Shown: positions 1-7,466 of the stretch, piece after piece
Position numbering within the stretch: position 1 is the first letter of the stretch
Layout: every line of letters begins with the position of its first letter
NCBI GenBank assembly: GCA_003136795.1
Contig: PLDP01000129.1
Location: 2,997-11,893, forward strand
From: Actinomycetota bacterium
GTDB lineage: Bacteria > Actinomycetota > Thermoleophilia > Gaiellales > Gaiellaceae
Reading direction: 5' to 3'
Length of the DNA: 8,897 bases
Notes under the pieces: model-generated
Databases searched by the model: none
Seen by the model: the letters and a program-made list of their open reading frames with translations, nothing else
Told to the model about the DNA's origin: nothing
Translations under genes and position numbers: made by a program

Positions 1-901
1 GATCGCGCCGATCGGATTGCGACCGCGCGAGCACGAGCACGCGCTCGTCCCGGCGTCCGCGCTGCTCGAGGTTCCCCGCAAGCAGACGCAGTCGACGAAG
101 TACACCGCAGGCTCCGTGCTCGTTGTCGGCGGCTCGCGCGGCCTCACCGGCGCGCCGATGCTCACCTCCCTCGCTGCCTTCCGCGCGGACGCCGGCTACG
201 TCGCGCTCGCCGCGCCCGAATCGACGCTGCCGATCCTCGAGACGACGCTGCTCGAGGTCGTCAAGCGCCCGCTGCCGGAGGACTCCTCCGGCCGCCTGCT
301 GCCGCGCGCCTCCGACGCGATTCTCGCCGCGGCCGAGAAGGCCGATGCAGTCGCGATCGGGCCCGGCCTCGGCCGGAGCGACGGGACGGTCGAACTGGTT
401 CGCATCCTGCTCGAGCAGCTCGACCTGCCGGTCGTGCTCGACGCCGATGCGCTGTGGGAGCTCGAGCCGTTCGCGCGCGCCGCGCCGACGGTGCTGACGC
501 CGCACAGCGGCGAGCTCGCGCGCCTCCTCGGCGTCGAGAGCCGCGAGATCGATGCGCACAGGCTCGATGCCGCGCGGCGAGCCGCATCCCGCTTCGGCGC
601 GATCGTGCTGCTCAAGGGCGCCGACACGATCGTCGCCTCGCCCCGTGAGGGCGTCCTCGTCGCCACGTACGGCACGCCGGCGCTCGCCACCGCAGGCTCG
701 GGCGACGTGCTGACGGGGATCGTCGCGGCGTTCCTTGCGAAGGGAATGGACGCGCGGCTCGCGGCCGGCACGGCCGCGGTCGCGCACGGCGTCGCCGCCG
801 AGCTCATCGACCCGCAGCCGGGAGCGATCGCCTCGGATCTGCTGCCGGCGCTCCAACGCGCGCTCGCCGGTCATGGGCTCCAGCGCGCGCCGCTCCAGTG
901 A
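1..901 (+). CDS. nnrD: ADP/ATP-dependent NAD(P)H-hydrate dehydratase, C-terminal part (5' end outside window)
   Basis: The enzyme dehydrates damaged NAD(P)HX back to NAD(P)H at the expense of ADP or ATP (YjeF C-terminal, ribokinase-like fold). The frame is open from base 2 and reads IAPIGL before any start, which resembles the end of an N-terminal epimerase (NnrE) domain, so the gene is probably a bifunctional Nnr entering from upstream. A TTG at 17 is an unlikely true start. Numbering from that TTG, visible motifs are the glycine-rich VLVVGGSRGLTGAP (about 35-48), GPGLGRSD (about 114-121), TPHSGELARLLG (about 160-171), LLKGADTIV and TAGSGDVLTG, with the expected catalytic Asp at 230. The stop overlaps the alr GTG by 4 bases (GTGA), implying translational coupling. 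The family assignment is firm; the N-terminal fusion is an inference from six residues. Confidence 0.93.
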   Translation, partial: IAPIGLRPREHEHALVPASALLEVPRKQTQSTKYTAGSVLVVGGSRGLTGAPMLTSLAAFRADAGYVALAAPESTLPILETTLLEVVKRPLPEDSSGRLLPRASDAILAAAEKADAVAIGPGLGRSDGTVELVRILLEQLDLPVVLDADALWELEPFARAAPTVLTPHSGELARLLGVESREIDAHRLDAARRAASRFGAIVLLKGADTIVASPREGVLVATYGTPALATAGSGDVLTGIVAAFLAKGMDARLAAGTAAVAHGVAAELIDPQPGAIASDLLPALQRALAGHGLQRAPLQ

Positions 902-1917
902 GATCCGAGCTGACGATCGACCTGGGCGCGTTGCGCCGCAACGTCAAGACGTTGCTGCGCGCGCTCGACGGCGCAGAGGTCTGGGCGGTCGTGAAAGCGA
1001 ACGCCTACGGCCACGGCGCCGTCGACTGCGCCGGCGCTGCGCTCGGTGCGGGGGCGAGTGCGCTCTGCGTCGCGACCGTCGGCGAGGCACTCCAACTGCG
1101 GCGCGAGTTTTCGACGACGCCCATCCTTGTCATGGGGCCGGCCTCGAATCGTGAGGTCGCCGAGGCACGCGACGCTGGGCTGGCGCTCGTCGTCTCCGGC
1201 GACGAGATCCCCGAAGGCGTCGCCGTGCACGTGAAGCTCGACACCGGCATGGGGCGCTGGGGCATCTCGGAGCTGCCGGCGCCGCCGCGAGAAGTGGTCG
1301 GCGTGATGACGCACCTGGCGACCGCCGACACGGACCTCGAGTTCGCGCGCGCGCAGATCGAGCGCTTCCGCGTCGCCACCGAACCGCTCGCGCACCTGAC
1401 GCGGCACGTCGCGAACAGCGCGGCCGCGCTGCGCATCCCCGAGTCGCGCTTCGACGCCGCGCGTTGCGGCATCGCGATCTATGGGCTCTCGCCCTTCGGG
1501 ACGGACGCGGCCGAGGACGGGCTCGCGCCCGTGCTTTCCTGGGCGAGCGAGGTCGCGCAGTCCAAGCTGCTCCACGCCGGCGAGTCGACCGGGTACGGCA
1601 GGCGTTTCGTCGCCGAGCGCGACACGTGGATCGGGATCCTTCCCGTGGGATATGCCGACGGATTCCGTCGCGACCTCAGCGGGACCGAGGTGCGCATCGG
1701 CGGAGAAAGGTGCAGAGTGATCGGTGCCGTGTCAATGGACGCCACCGCTGTCGAGCTCAACCGCGAGCTGCCTCCGGGCACGCCGGTGACGATCGTCGGG
1801 CCTGGCGTTCTGCTCGAGGAGCATGCCCGGGTTGCCGGCACGCTCACCTACGAGCTCGCCTGCGGGATCAACTCGTCTCCGTCGCGCGCTCGTCGCGTCG
1901 TGGTGGACGCGGCATGA
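898..1917 (+). CDS. alr: Alanine racemase, unusually compact
   Basis: A PLP enzyme interconverting L- and D-alanine for peptidoglycan, acting in the cytoplasm. The PLP lysine is K33 in AVVKANAYGHG and the second catalytic base is Y233 in STGYGRRF. Other family motifs are KLDTGMGRWG, VMTHLATAD, ANSAAAL, RCGIAIYGLSP, GAVSMDATAVEL and, near the C-terminus, LTYELACGIN. The GTG at 898 puts the PLP lysine at a normal distance from the N-terminus and overlaps the preceding stop. At 339 residues it is shorter than the usual 360-380. The loss seems to lie in the TIM barrel: between LVVSGDE and VAVHVKLDTGM there are only about four residues, where relatives usually carry a helix of some 25. All catalytic motifs are intact, so it is probably functional. 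The stop overlaps the methyltransferase ATG (ATGA). Confidence 0.96.
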   Translation: MRSELTIDLGALRRNVKTLLRALDGAEVWAVVKANAYGHGAVDCAGAALGAGASALCVATVGEALQLRREFSTTPILVMGPASNREVAEARDAGLALVVSGDEIPEGVAVHVKLDTGMGRWGISELPAPPREVVGVMTHLATADTDLEFARAQIERFRVATEPLAHLTRHVANSAAALRIPESRFDAARCGIAIYGLSPFGTDAAEDGLAPVLSWASEVAQSKLLHAGESTGYGRRFVAERDTWIGILPVGYADGFRRDLSGTEVRIGGERCRVIGAVSMDATAVELNRELPPGTPVTIVGPGVLLEEHARVAGTLTYELACGINSSPSRARRVVVDAA

Positions 1918-2579
1918 AGAATGTCGCGCAGCGGGCGGAGCTCCAGGCCCAGCGCGCGGCTGCGCTTGCGGCGCGGCTCGAGGACTGGCTGCAGGTGGAG
2001 GGCGACGAGCGCGCGCTCGACGTCGGCGCCGGCACGGGCGCGTTTGCCTTCGCGATCGCGCCGCGTGTCCGTGAGGTCGTTGCGCTCGAGATCGACGAGG
2101 GAATGGCCGCGCAGGCGCGTGCGGACGCGCCGCCCAACGTCGAGGTGGTCGTCGGCGACGGCGAGCACCTGCCGTTCGAGGACTTCTCGTTCGACCTCTC
2201 CGCGACTCTGCGGACGCTGCATCACACGAAGCGGCCCGAGTTGCTCGTTGCGGAGCTCGTGCGTGTCACCAAGCCGGGCGGCACGATCCTCGTCGTCGAC
2301 CAGCTCGCGCCCAACGATCCGCTCGCGTCGTTCGAGCTGACGCGGTTCGAGCATGCGCGCGATCCGTCGACGACCCGGATCCTCGCCGACGTCGACCTGC
2401 GTGGACTCTTCGACTCGAACAACCTCGTGTTGCGCCGCGAGGAGGTCCTGCGCGAGTCGCGCGACATCGAGGCCTACCTCGATCTCGCCGGCTGCGAAGG
2501 CCCGGAGCGCGAGCGCGCCCGCAACCTCGCGCCTAGCGGCTACGAGGCTGTCGTCGGCTGGTACGTGCTCTCGCGCTAG
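1914..2579 (+). CDS. Class I SAM-dependent methyltransferase (UbiE/Methyltransf_11 type)
   Basis: A 221-residue protein with a standard Rossmann methyltransferase core. Motif I is LDVGAGTG (35-42), the acidic residue binding the SAM ribose is E59 in VVALEID, GDGEHLPFEDFSFDL (81-95) covers the motif II region, and VTKPGGTILVVDQ is the post-II/III strand. The histidine-rich TLHHTKRPELLVAELVRVTKPGG stretch resembles UbiE/MenG-like and small-molecule methyltransferases. The substrate cannot be read from the sequence. The ATG at 1914 overlaps the alr stop (ATGA), so the two are probably translated in tandem. A much longer open frame extends upstream but lies inside alr and is rejected. The 3' end overlaps the opposing dehydrogenase gene by 47 bases. 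A role in quinone, lipid or cell-wall metabolism is possible but is a guess from the neighbours. Confidence 0.88.
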   Translation: MKNVAQRAELQAQRAAALAARLEDWLQVEGDERALDVGAGTGAFAFAIAPRVREVVALEIDEGMAAQARADAPPNVEVVVGDGEHLPFEDFSFDLSATLRTLHHTKRPELLVAELVRVTKPGGTILVVDQLAPNDPLASFELTRFEHARDPSTTRILADVDLRGLFDSNNLVLRREEVLRESRDIEAYLDLAGCEGPERERARNLAPSGYEAVVGWYVLSR

Positions 2580-3255
2580 CGACGGCCCCGGGTGCGAGCG
2601 CCTGCGCCCAGGCCGCCGGCCGGTACCAGCGCGGCACGACGATCTCGCGCTTGCCCTTGTCGACTGCAGCGAGCAGGCGCTCGACGACGAGCGGCGGCTC
2701 GATCACCAGCCGGTGCAGGAGACCGGGGAAGCGCTCGCGCTGCGGGAAGCCTTCCGTCTCGACAAACCCCGGGTTGACGGTGTGCACCATGATCCCACGC
2801 GGTGCCAGCTCGACGGCGATCGAGCGCGAGAACGCCAGCTGCGCGTGCTTCGACGCCGAGTAGGGGCCGACGGCGACGGTGCCTGCGACCGAGACGATGT
2901 TGACGATGTGCGACCCTTCGCCCAGCCCGGGCAGGAACGCGAGCGTCGACCACACCGAGCCGAGGTAGTTGACGCGAATCACCTGCTCGATCTTCTCGGG
3001 CCCTGCGTCGAGGTAGTTGTCGCGCGCGCCGACGCCGGCGTTGTTCACAAGCAGGTCGATACGCGGATGCCGTGCGAACACGCGTCCCGCGACCGCCTCG
3101 ACCGCCGCCCGGTCGGCGACGTCGCACTCCTCGTGCTCGTCCGCGGCGGATGCGCGTCGGGAGAGCCCGACGACGAACGTCCCGCGCGCCTGCAGCGCCC
3201 GCACCAGCTCGGCGCCGATGCCAGACGAGGCCCCGGTGACGACCGCTACTTGCAG
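2533..3255 (-). CDS. Short-chain dehydrogenase/reductase (SDR), possible CTG start
   Basis: A classical SDR of about 240 residues, numbered from CTG at 3255. It has the nucleotide-binding TGASSGIG (7-14), D45 in ECDVAD, NNAG (71-74), N96 in VNYLG, catalytic S122 in NIVSVAG, and Y132/K136 in YSASK, then VNPGFVET. The Rossmann strand starts right at the N-terminus if CTG (3255-3253) is used, giving M-Q-V-A-V-V-T-G. There is no ATG, GTG or TTG nearby in frame; the nearest is a GTG about 100 bases upstream, inside the protease gene, and would add some 35 Arg/Gly-rich residues. The gene overlaps the protease stop by about 10 bases, suggesting reinitiation. The Ser-to-Tyr spacing is 10 rather than the usual 13. 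The substrate is unknown; the basic C-terminal tail (TSRRQPRSR) overlaps the convergent methyltransferase gene. Confidence 0.87.
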   Translation of the reverse strand: MQVAVVTGASSGIGAELVRALQARGTFVVGLSRRASAADEHEECDVADRAAVEAVAGRVFARHPRIDLLVNNAGVGARDNYLDAGPEKIEQVIRVNYLGSVWSTLAFLPGLGEGSHIVNIVSVAGTVAVGPYSASKHAQLAFSRSIAVELAPRGIMVHTVNPGFVETEGFPQRERFPGLLHRLVIEPPLVVERLLAAVDKGKREIVVPRWYRPAAWAQALAPGAVASARARTSRRQPRSR

Positions 3256-6200
3256 ATCTTCAGCTCGCGGCCGGCCGCCGCGCGACGCCCCGACGCGTCC
3301 GTGACCGTCGCCAGCAGGTGCTGGGTGCCCTTCTTGAGCCCCTTCGTGTTCCACGCGACCGAGTACACACCGCCGGGTCCCGACTTGTCGACCCCGATGC
3401 GGTGCTTCCCGTCGGTGAAGGTGACGCTCTTGATCTTCTTGGTCGCGCCGGCGACGACGACCAGACGGTCGCTCGTGAGCGCGCACACGTGGGCCGGCGG
3501 CTCAATCCACGTCACCGTCGGTCCGTTCACGACGGTGAGCTTCGTCTGCTGGAAGGCCGTGTTCGGGTAGATGTCATTGCCGACCGTGTTGATGTTCTTC
3601 GCCTCCTGGTAGTCGGAGGCCGCGACGATCGCCTTCGTTGTCCCCGCCTTCAGCTCGGGAGCCGCCGTCGGGATGCCGAAGAGGACGAGCCCGGAGGTCG
3701 GGTCGTAGGCGGAGGCGCCGACGAGCGCATTGTTGTAGTTGACGACCAGCGAGAGCGGGTCGACGCCCGACTGGAGGTCGACGGCCTGAGCGACGAGCAG
3801 GGGCCGTCCGGCGCTGACCCTCGTCGTCAGGACGCGCACGAGCGGCGGCGTCAGGTCGTTGACCCAGGAGTTCAAAAGGTATTGGCCCTTCTCCGGCTGG
3901 TTCGTGAACGGATCGGCGCGCGAGTCGACCGCGATGTAGAAGCGCTGCAGCAGCGGGAACTGCACGCCGGCCGCGCCGACGTCGACGTTCGCGTCGTAGG
4001 TCAGCGCGTTCACGTCGGTGGGGATGCCCGCGTAGCCCTCGACGTCGTTCTCGTCCTTCGCGCCGAGCACGAACGGGTCGATCAGCGCGCCTGGCGTGGC
4101 CGCGAGAACCGAGACGCCCATGTTGACGATCGGCTGGTTGACGTCGGTGTAGTAGAGGTGCTCCGAGCCGTCCTCGTTCATCGTCGGGCCGGTGTAGGTC
4201 GGCGGCGGGCCGAACGGCGCGAGCGGGCAGCAGTAGACCGAGACGAGGTTCGGTCCCGTCGCCGTGTCGCCGGTCTGCAGCTTCTTCAGCGGGACGGCCG
4301 TCACGTTGGCGAGCGCGGGGCGCTCGACGAGGAACTCGTAGGGCACGCGGCGCTGCACGCCATTCTGTGTGAGGTCGACGAAGCCGTAGTTCTCGCCGGT
4401 CCCGGCGCCGGCGGCCGCGCGCACGACCACGGGGATCGCGACGTCGCCACCGGGGGCCAGTGCGACGGTCCCGGGCACGTCGATCTCGACCCCGCTCGTC
4501 TGCGCCTGCGGCGCGATTGTCACCGCCCAGTTCCCGGCGCCGTCACCTGCATCGGACACCGTCAGTAGGAGTGACGACCGCTGCGCGCCCCTCGTCACGT
4601 CGATCGATTCGAACGAGAGCGACTGCGGGTCGGTGAACACCTTCGGGTCGTCGGCCGTGAGCACGTTGGTGAGGCCGGCACCCTCGAGCAGCACCGGCGC
4701 TTCCTGGGTGCGCGCGGTGTTGCCCCAGGCGGGGCCCGCTGTCGACATCAGCGCCGACTTGACCTGCCACGCCGACCAGCCGGGATGCTGTTGCAGCAGC
4801 AGCGCGGCGGCGCCGGCGACGTGCGGCGTCGCCATCGACGTCCCGGCGAAGACGGAGAACAGCTCCCCGGTCGTCAGTGGCGGCGTCGAGGAGAGCACGT
4901 CGAGCCCCGGCGCGGAGATGTCCGGCTTCAGCATGTGCCCGAAGTCCGTCGGGCCTGCCGAGGAGAAACTCGTGATCACGCCCGCGCGATTCGTCATGAT
5001 CTCCTCGATGTCGCTCGTGACGCGAATCTGCGCCTGGCCGCCGTTCGCGTCGAGGTAGGCGCGCAGGTTCGCGCCGTCGAGGTCGGCGATCATGCCGGAG
5101 GGGATCGGCAGTTGAATCGGGATCTGGTTCGCCTCGCCGAAGCGGTTGTCGACGAGGATCAGGCCAATCGCGCCGCCGAGCGCCGCCCGCTCCGCCTTCG
5201 AGGCGAAGGTGCAGGTGCCCCGCGAGACGAGGACGATCTTGCCGGCCACCGAGCCCTTCGGCAGCGTGCCGAGGCCGGTGTTCGGCTCGGTCGCCGAACC
5301 GCAGAGATGCGACTCGACCGGCTTGCCGTCGGTGCCGATCACCGAGGAGACGTCGACGACGGTCTGGTTGAGCGTCGCCCAGCCGGCGGGCAGCTTCGCG
5401 CCGCCGGCGTTCTGGATCGGGATGGCTCCGAGCGACGGCGGCCCTCCGACGACCGAGAGCGCGGGGGCGAAGACGTGTGCGTTCGACGTCGCGGCGACCG
5501 CGATAGCGTCCGGCGCGGTCCCCGGCGAGCCCGCGGTGCCGAGCCCGAAGTCCTCGCGGTCGTTGCCCGCGGCGATCACCGGCACGACGCCCGCGAGGGC
5601 GGTGTTGTGGATCGCCTCGTACATTGCGTCGTTCGCGGGATCGGTTTGCGGCCCGCCTCCCGAGAAGTTGATCACGTTCATCCCGTCGGCGACCGCTGCC
5701 TCGAACGCGTCGACGATCTCCGGCGTGTCGGCCTCGTGGCCGAGCGGCGTGGGGATGGTGAAGACGCGGTAGTTGCCGATCCAGGCTTTCGGCGCGACGC
5801 CGGAGAGTCCCGTCACGAGCGGGTGGTCACTGCCGGCCGGCGCGGTTGTGTTCTCGTCGCCGGCCGCGATGCCGGAGACGTGCGTGCCGTGCGGTTCGGT
5901 CGGGTCGAATGCCTGGTTGCTCAACTTGTCGCGCACGGGGCCCGGGAACACCTTCGCGACGATCACCTTCGGCGTCGTCAGCTTCGTGTCGCCCTTCGGG
6001 AACCCGGGCGGGTACGAGAAGCCGGCCGGGTTGAGGAACGGGCTCGTGGAGTCGACGCCCGTGTCGACGACCGCGATCTTGATCCCTTCGCCCTTCTGTC
6101 CGGTCGCCGCCTCGAGATCGGTTGCATGGATCACGCTCGGGCCACGGTCCATCGTCGCGCTGTAGGTGAGGCTCGGATAGATCTTCGTGACGGTGCTCAG

Positions 6201-6626
6201 GTCGAGCAGCTTCGGCAGCGATGTCGCCGGGAGTTGCACGGTGAAGCCGTCGAGCAGGATCGAGAAGTGCTCCTGGATCTGCGCCTGCGGGATCGCCGTC
6301 CGCACCTGCGCCACGGCGACGCTCTGGAGGCGCGCGAGCTTGGCGAGATAGGCGACGGAGCTCGCGGTGTGCACATCGAGGTGGTTCGAACGCGAGGCGG
6401 ACGAGACCGTGCGGTCGGCGTTCCAGGCTGCGAGCGGCGGGGCTGCGAGCCGGACGATCACGCGCGTCAGCCCGCGGGTGTGGGCGGGCGGGATGTGGAG
6501 CACGCCCGCGCGAACGCGCGGCAGCGACGTCTCGCCGACTGGGCGGCGGATCGGGGTCAGGGCGGCCGAGGCAGACGCCGCCACCGCCAGCCCGATCACC
6601 GCCGTGATCATCAGCAGGCGACGCAA
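3246..6626 (-). CDS. Secreted subtilisin-like serine protease (S8) with I9-like propeptide and PA domain
   Basis: A protein of 1126 residues starting at TTG 6626, which gives the signal peptide MRRLLMITAVIGLAVAASASA; an ATG five codons in (6611) would lose the basic n-region. Roughly 44-155 resembles an I9 inhibitor propeptide. The subtilase core has D188 in VVDTG, H246 in HGTHVSG, oxyanion N355 in AAGN and S597 in GTSMATPH. A protease-associated (PA) domain is inserted at about 400-525, including a CGSAT...GTCTF cysteine pair. A beta-sandwich (fibronectin-like, about 680-790) follows, then a long region without a recognised family, then an Ig-like domain in the last 90 residues ending LKICK. 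No sortase motif or C-terminal anchor is visible, so the product is probably released. The longer frame running upstream to 7097 is antisense to fabI and is not coding. Its stop overlaps the SDR gene. Confidence 0.94.
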   Translation of the reverse strand: MRRLLMITAVIGLAVAASASAALTPIRRPVGETSLPRVRAGVLHIPPAHTRGLTRVIVRLAAPPLAAWNADRTVSSASRSNHLDVHTASSVAYLAKLARLQSVAVAQVRTAIPQAQIQEHFSILLDGFTVQLPATSLPKLLDLSTVTKIYPSLTYSATMDRGPSVIHATDLEAATGQKGEGIKIAVVDTGVDSTSPFLNPAGFSYPPGFPKGDTKLTTPKVIVAKVFPGPVRDKLSNQAFDPTEPHGTHVSGIAAGDENTTAPAGSDHPLVTGLSGVAPKAWIGNYRVFTIPTPLGHEADTPEIVDAFEAAVADGMNVINFSGGGPQTDPANDAMYEAIHNTALAGVVPVIAAGNDREDFGLGTAGSPGTAPDAIAVAATSNAHVFAPALSVVGGPPSLGAIPIQNAGGAKLPAGWATLNQTVVDVSSVIGTDGKPVESHLCGSATEPNTGLGTLPKGSVAGKIVLVSRGTCTFASKAERAALGGAIGLILVDNRFGEANQIPIQLPIPSGMIADLDGANLRAYLDANGGQAQIRVTSDIEEIMTNRAGVITSFSSAGPTDFGHMLKPDISAPGLDVLSSTPPLTTGELFSVFAGTSMATPHVAGAAALLLQQHPGWSAWQVKSALMSTAGPAWGNTARTQEAPVLLEGAGLTNVLTADDPKVFTDPQSLSFESIDVTRGAQRSSLLLTVSDAGDGAGNWAVTIAPQAQTSGVEIDVPGTVALAPGGDVAIPVVVRAAAGAGTGENYGFVDLTQNGVQRRVPYEFLVERPALANVTAVPLKKLQTGDTATGPNLVSVYCCPLAPFGPPPTYTGPTMNEDGSEHLYYTDVNQPIVNMGVSVLAATPGALIDPFVLGAKDENDVEGYAGIPTDVNALTYDANVDVGAAGVQFPLLQRFYIAVDSRADPFTNQPEKGQYLLNSWVNDLTPPLVRVLTTRVSAGRPLLVAQAVDLQSGVDPLSLVVNYNNALVGASAYDPTSGLVLFGIPTAAPELKAGTTKAIVAASDYQEAKNINTVGNDIYPNTAFQQTKLTVVNGPTVTWIEPPAHVCALTSDRLVVVAGATKKIKSVTFTDGKHRIGVDKSGPGGVYSVAWNTKGLKKGTQHLLATVTDASGRRAAAGRELKICK

Positions 6627-6666
6627 GGTTCCGCAGATTAGCGGAACACCGTTAGAGTCGCCCCGA
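6627..6666. promoter_or_regulatory. Divergent promoter region between subtilase and fabI
   Basis: Only 40 bases separate the divergent starts. On the + strand TAGAGT (6653-6658) fits the TAnnnT -10 pattern and ends 8 bases before the fabI ATG, with no Shine-Dalgarno sequence between, so the fabI mRNA is probably leaderless. On the - strand TAATCT (6640-6635) is a good -10 and ends 8 bases before the TTG of the protease, again implying little or no leader. The -35 elements are poor: TTCCGC (6629-6634) is the only candidate for fabI, and none is convincing for the protease. Start sites are inferred from motifs only. Confidence 0.5.
6628..6647. promoter_or_regulatory. Inverted repeat, possible operator
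   Basis: The arms GTTCCGC (6628-6634) and GCGGAAC (6641-6647) are perfect reverse complements around a 6-base spacer. The spacer read on the - strand is exactly TAATCT, the proposed -10 of the protease promoter, and the left arm covers the proposed -35 of fabI. A dimeric repressor bound here could shut both promoters. No regulator gene is present nearby, so the ligand is unknown. Confidence 0.45.
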
Positions 6667-7437
6667 ATGTTCAGCGGAAAGAAAGCACTCGTTCTTGGAG
6701 TCGCCAACAAGCGCTCGATCGCCTGGGCGATCGCCCAGCGGCTGGCCGCGGGCGGCGCCGAGCTCGCGTTCACCTTCCAGGGCGAGCGCATCGAGAAGAA
6801 CGTGCGCGACCTGGCCGAGTCGGTGTCGAGCCCGCTCATCACGGAGCTGGACGTCCGCGACGACGCGGCGATCGCCCGGGTCTTCTCCGAGGTCGGCGAC
6901 GTGTTTGGCGGGAAGCTCGACATCCTGGTGCATTCGGTGGCGTTCGCTGCGGCCGAGGATCTCGAGGGCCGCTTCACCGATACGCCGCGCGAACGGTTTT
7001 GGATGGCGATCGACGTGAGCGCGTATTCGCTCGTTGCGACCGCCAGGGCCGCGGAGCCGCTGATGGAGGCGGCCGGCGGCGGGTCGATCGTCACCATGAC
7101 CTACCTCGGCGGCGAGCGCGCGGTGCCGCACTACAACGTGATGGGCGTCGCGAAGGCGACGCTCGACTCGTCGGTGAAGTACCTCGCGTGGGAGCTCGGC
7201 CAGAAGAACATCCGCGTCAACGCGATCTCCGCGGGCCCCGTGCGCACGCTGGCCGCCCGGTCGATCGCCGGCTTCCCGACGATGGAGTCGATCGTCGAGG
7301 AGCGCTCGCCGCTGCACCGTCACGTCGACGCCGAGGACGTCGGCGCTGCCGCCGAGTACCTGCTCGGCGACGGCGCCCGCAACGTCACGGGCACGACGCT
7401 GTACGTCGACAGCGGCTACCACTCGATGGGAATGTGA
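6667..7437 (+). CDS. fabI: Enoyl-[acyl-carrier-protein] reductase, FabI type
   Basis: FabI reduces trans-2-enoyl-ACP with NAD(P)H, the last step of each fatty-acid elongation cycle. The 256-residue protein has the FabI-specific GVANKRSIAWAIA nucleotide loop (11-23), HSVAFA (89-94), and the catalytic Y146, Y156 and K163 in TMTYLGG and YNVMGVAK. These numbers coincide with E. coli FabI, as do M159 and F203, which line the triclosan pocket; A92 replaces the E. coli G93, as in Gram-positive FabI. GPVRTLAA and the NVTGTTLYVDSGYHSMGM tail are standard. The ATG at 6667 has no Shine-Dalgarno sequence and probably heads a leaderless transcript. The gene appears monocistronic, ending in a hairpin that begins inside the last sense codon. 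It was named from family-specific motifs, so confidence is high. Confidence 0.96.
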   Translation: MFSGKKALVLGVANKRSIAWAIAQRLAAGGAELAFTFQGERIEKNVRDLAESVSSPLITELDVRDDAAIARVFSEVGDVFGGKLDILVHSVAFAAAEDLEGRFTDTPRERFWMAIDVSAYSLVATARAAEPLMEAAGGGSIVTMTYLGGERAVPHYNVMGVAKATLDSSVKYLAWELGQKNIRVNAISAGPVRTLAARSIAGFPTMESIVEERSPLHRHVDAEDVGAAAEYLLGDGARNVTGTTLYVDSGYHSMGM

Positions 7438-7466
7438 TCAGCGGGCTCGAAGCCCGCTGATCACAT
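7432..7466. terminator. Strong hairpin at the 3' end of fabI (bidirectional terminator candidate)
   Basis: A perfect 16-bp inverted repeat: arms 7432-7447 and 7451-7466, loop CGA (7448-7450). The left arm includes part of the last fabI sense codon and its TGA stop, and the core is AGCGGGCT/AGCCCGCT. No T-tract follows on either strand, so it is not a canonical intrinsic terminator. A role in 3' end protection or in blocking convergent transcription is equally possible. Confidence 0.65.

Noticed and set aside
1464..1913. Upstream extension of the methyltransferase frame to 1464.
   Set aside because: It lies within alr, is Arg-rich shadow sequence, and a coupled ATG is present at 1914.
3318..6641. 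Long plus-strand ORFs opposite the protease (3318-4568 and 4785-6641).
   Set aside because: They are low-complexity Arg/Asp/Val-rich translations with no domains, typical antisense shadows of a GC-rich gene with a strong third-position bias.
6627..7097. N-terminal extension of the protease to 7097.
   Set aside because: The region is antisense to fabI; a clean signal peptide starts at TTG 6626.
7432..7466. Sec readthrough of the fabI TGA.
   Set aside because: The TGA lies inside the hairpin stem and FabI already ends at its standard length and C-terminus.
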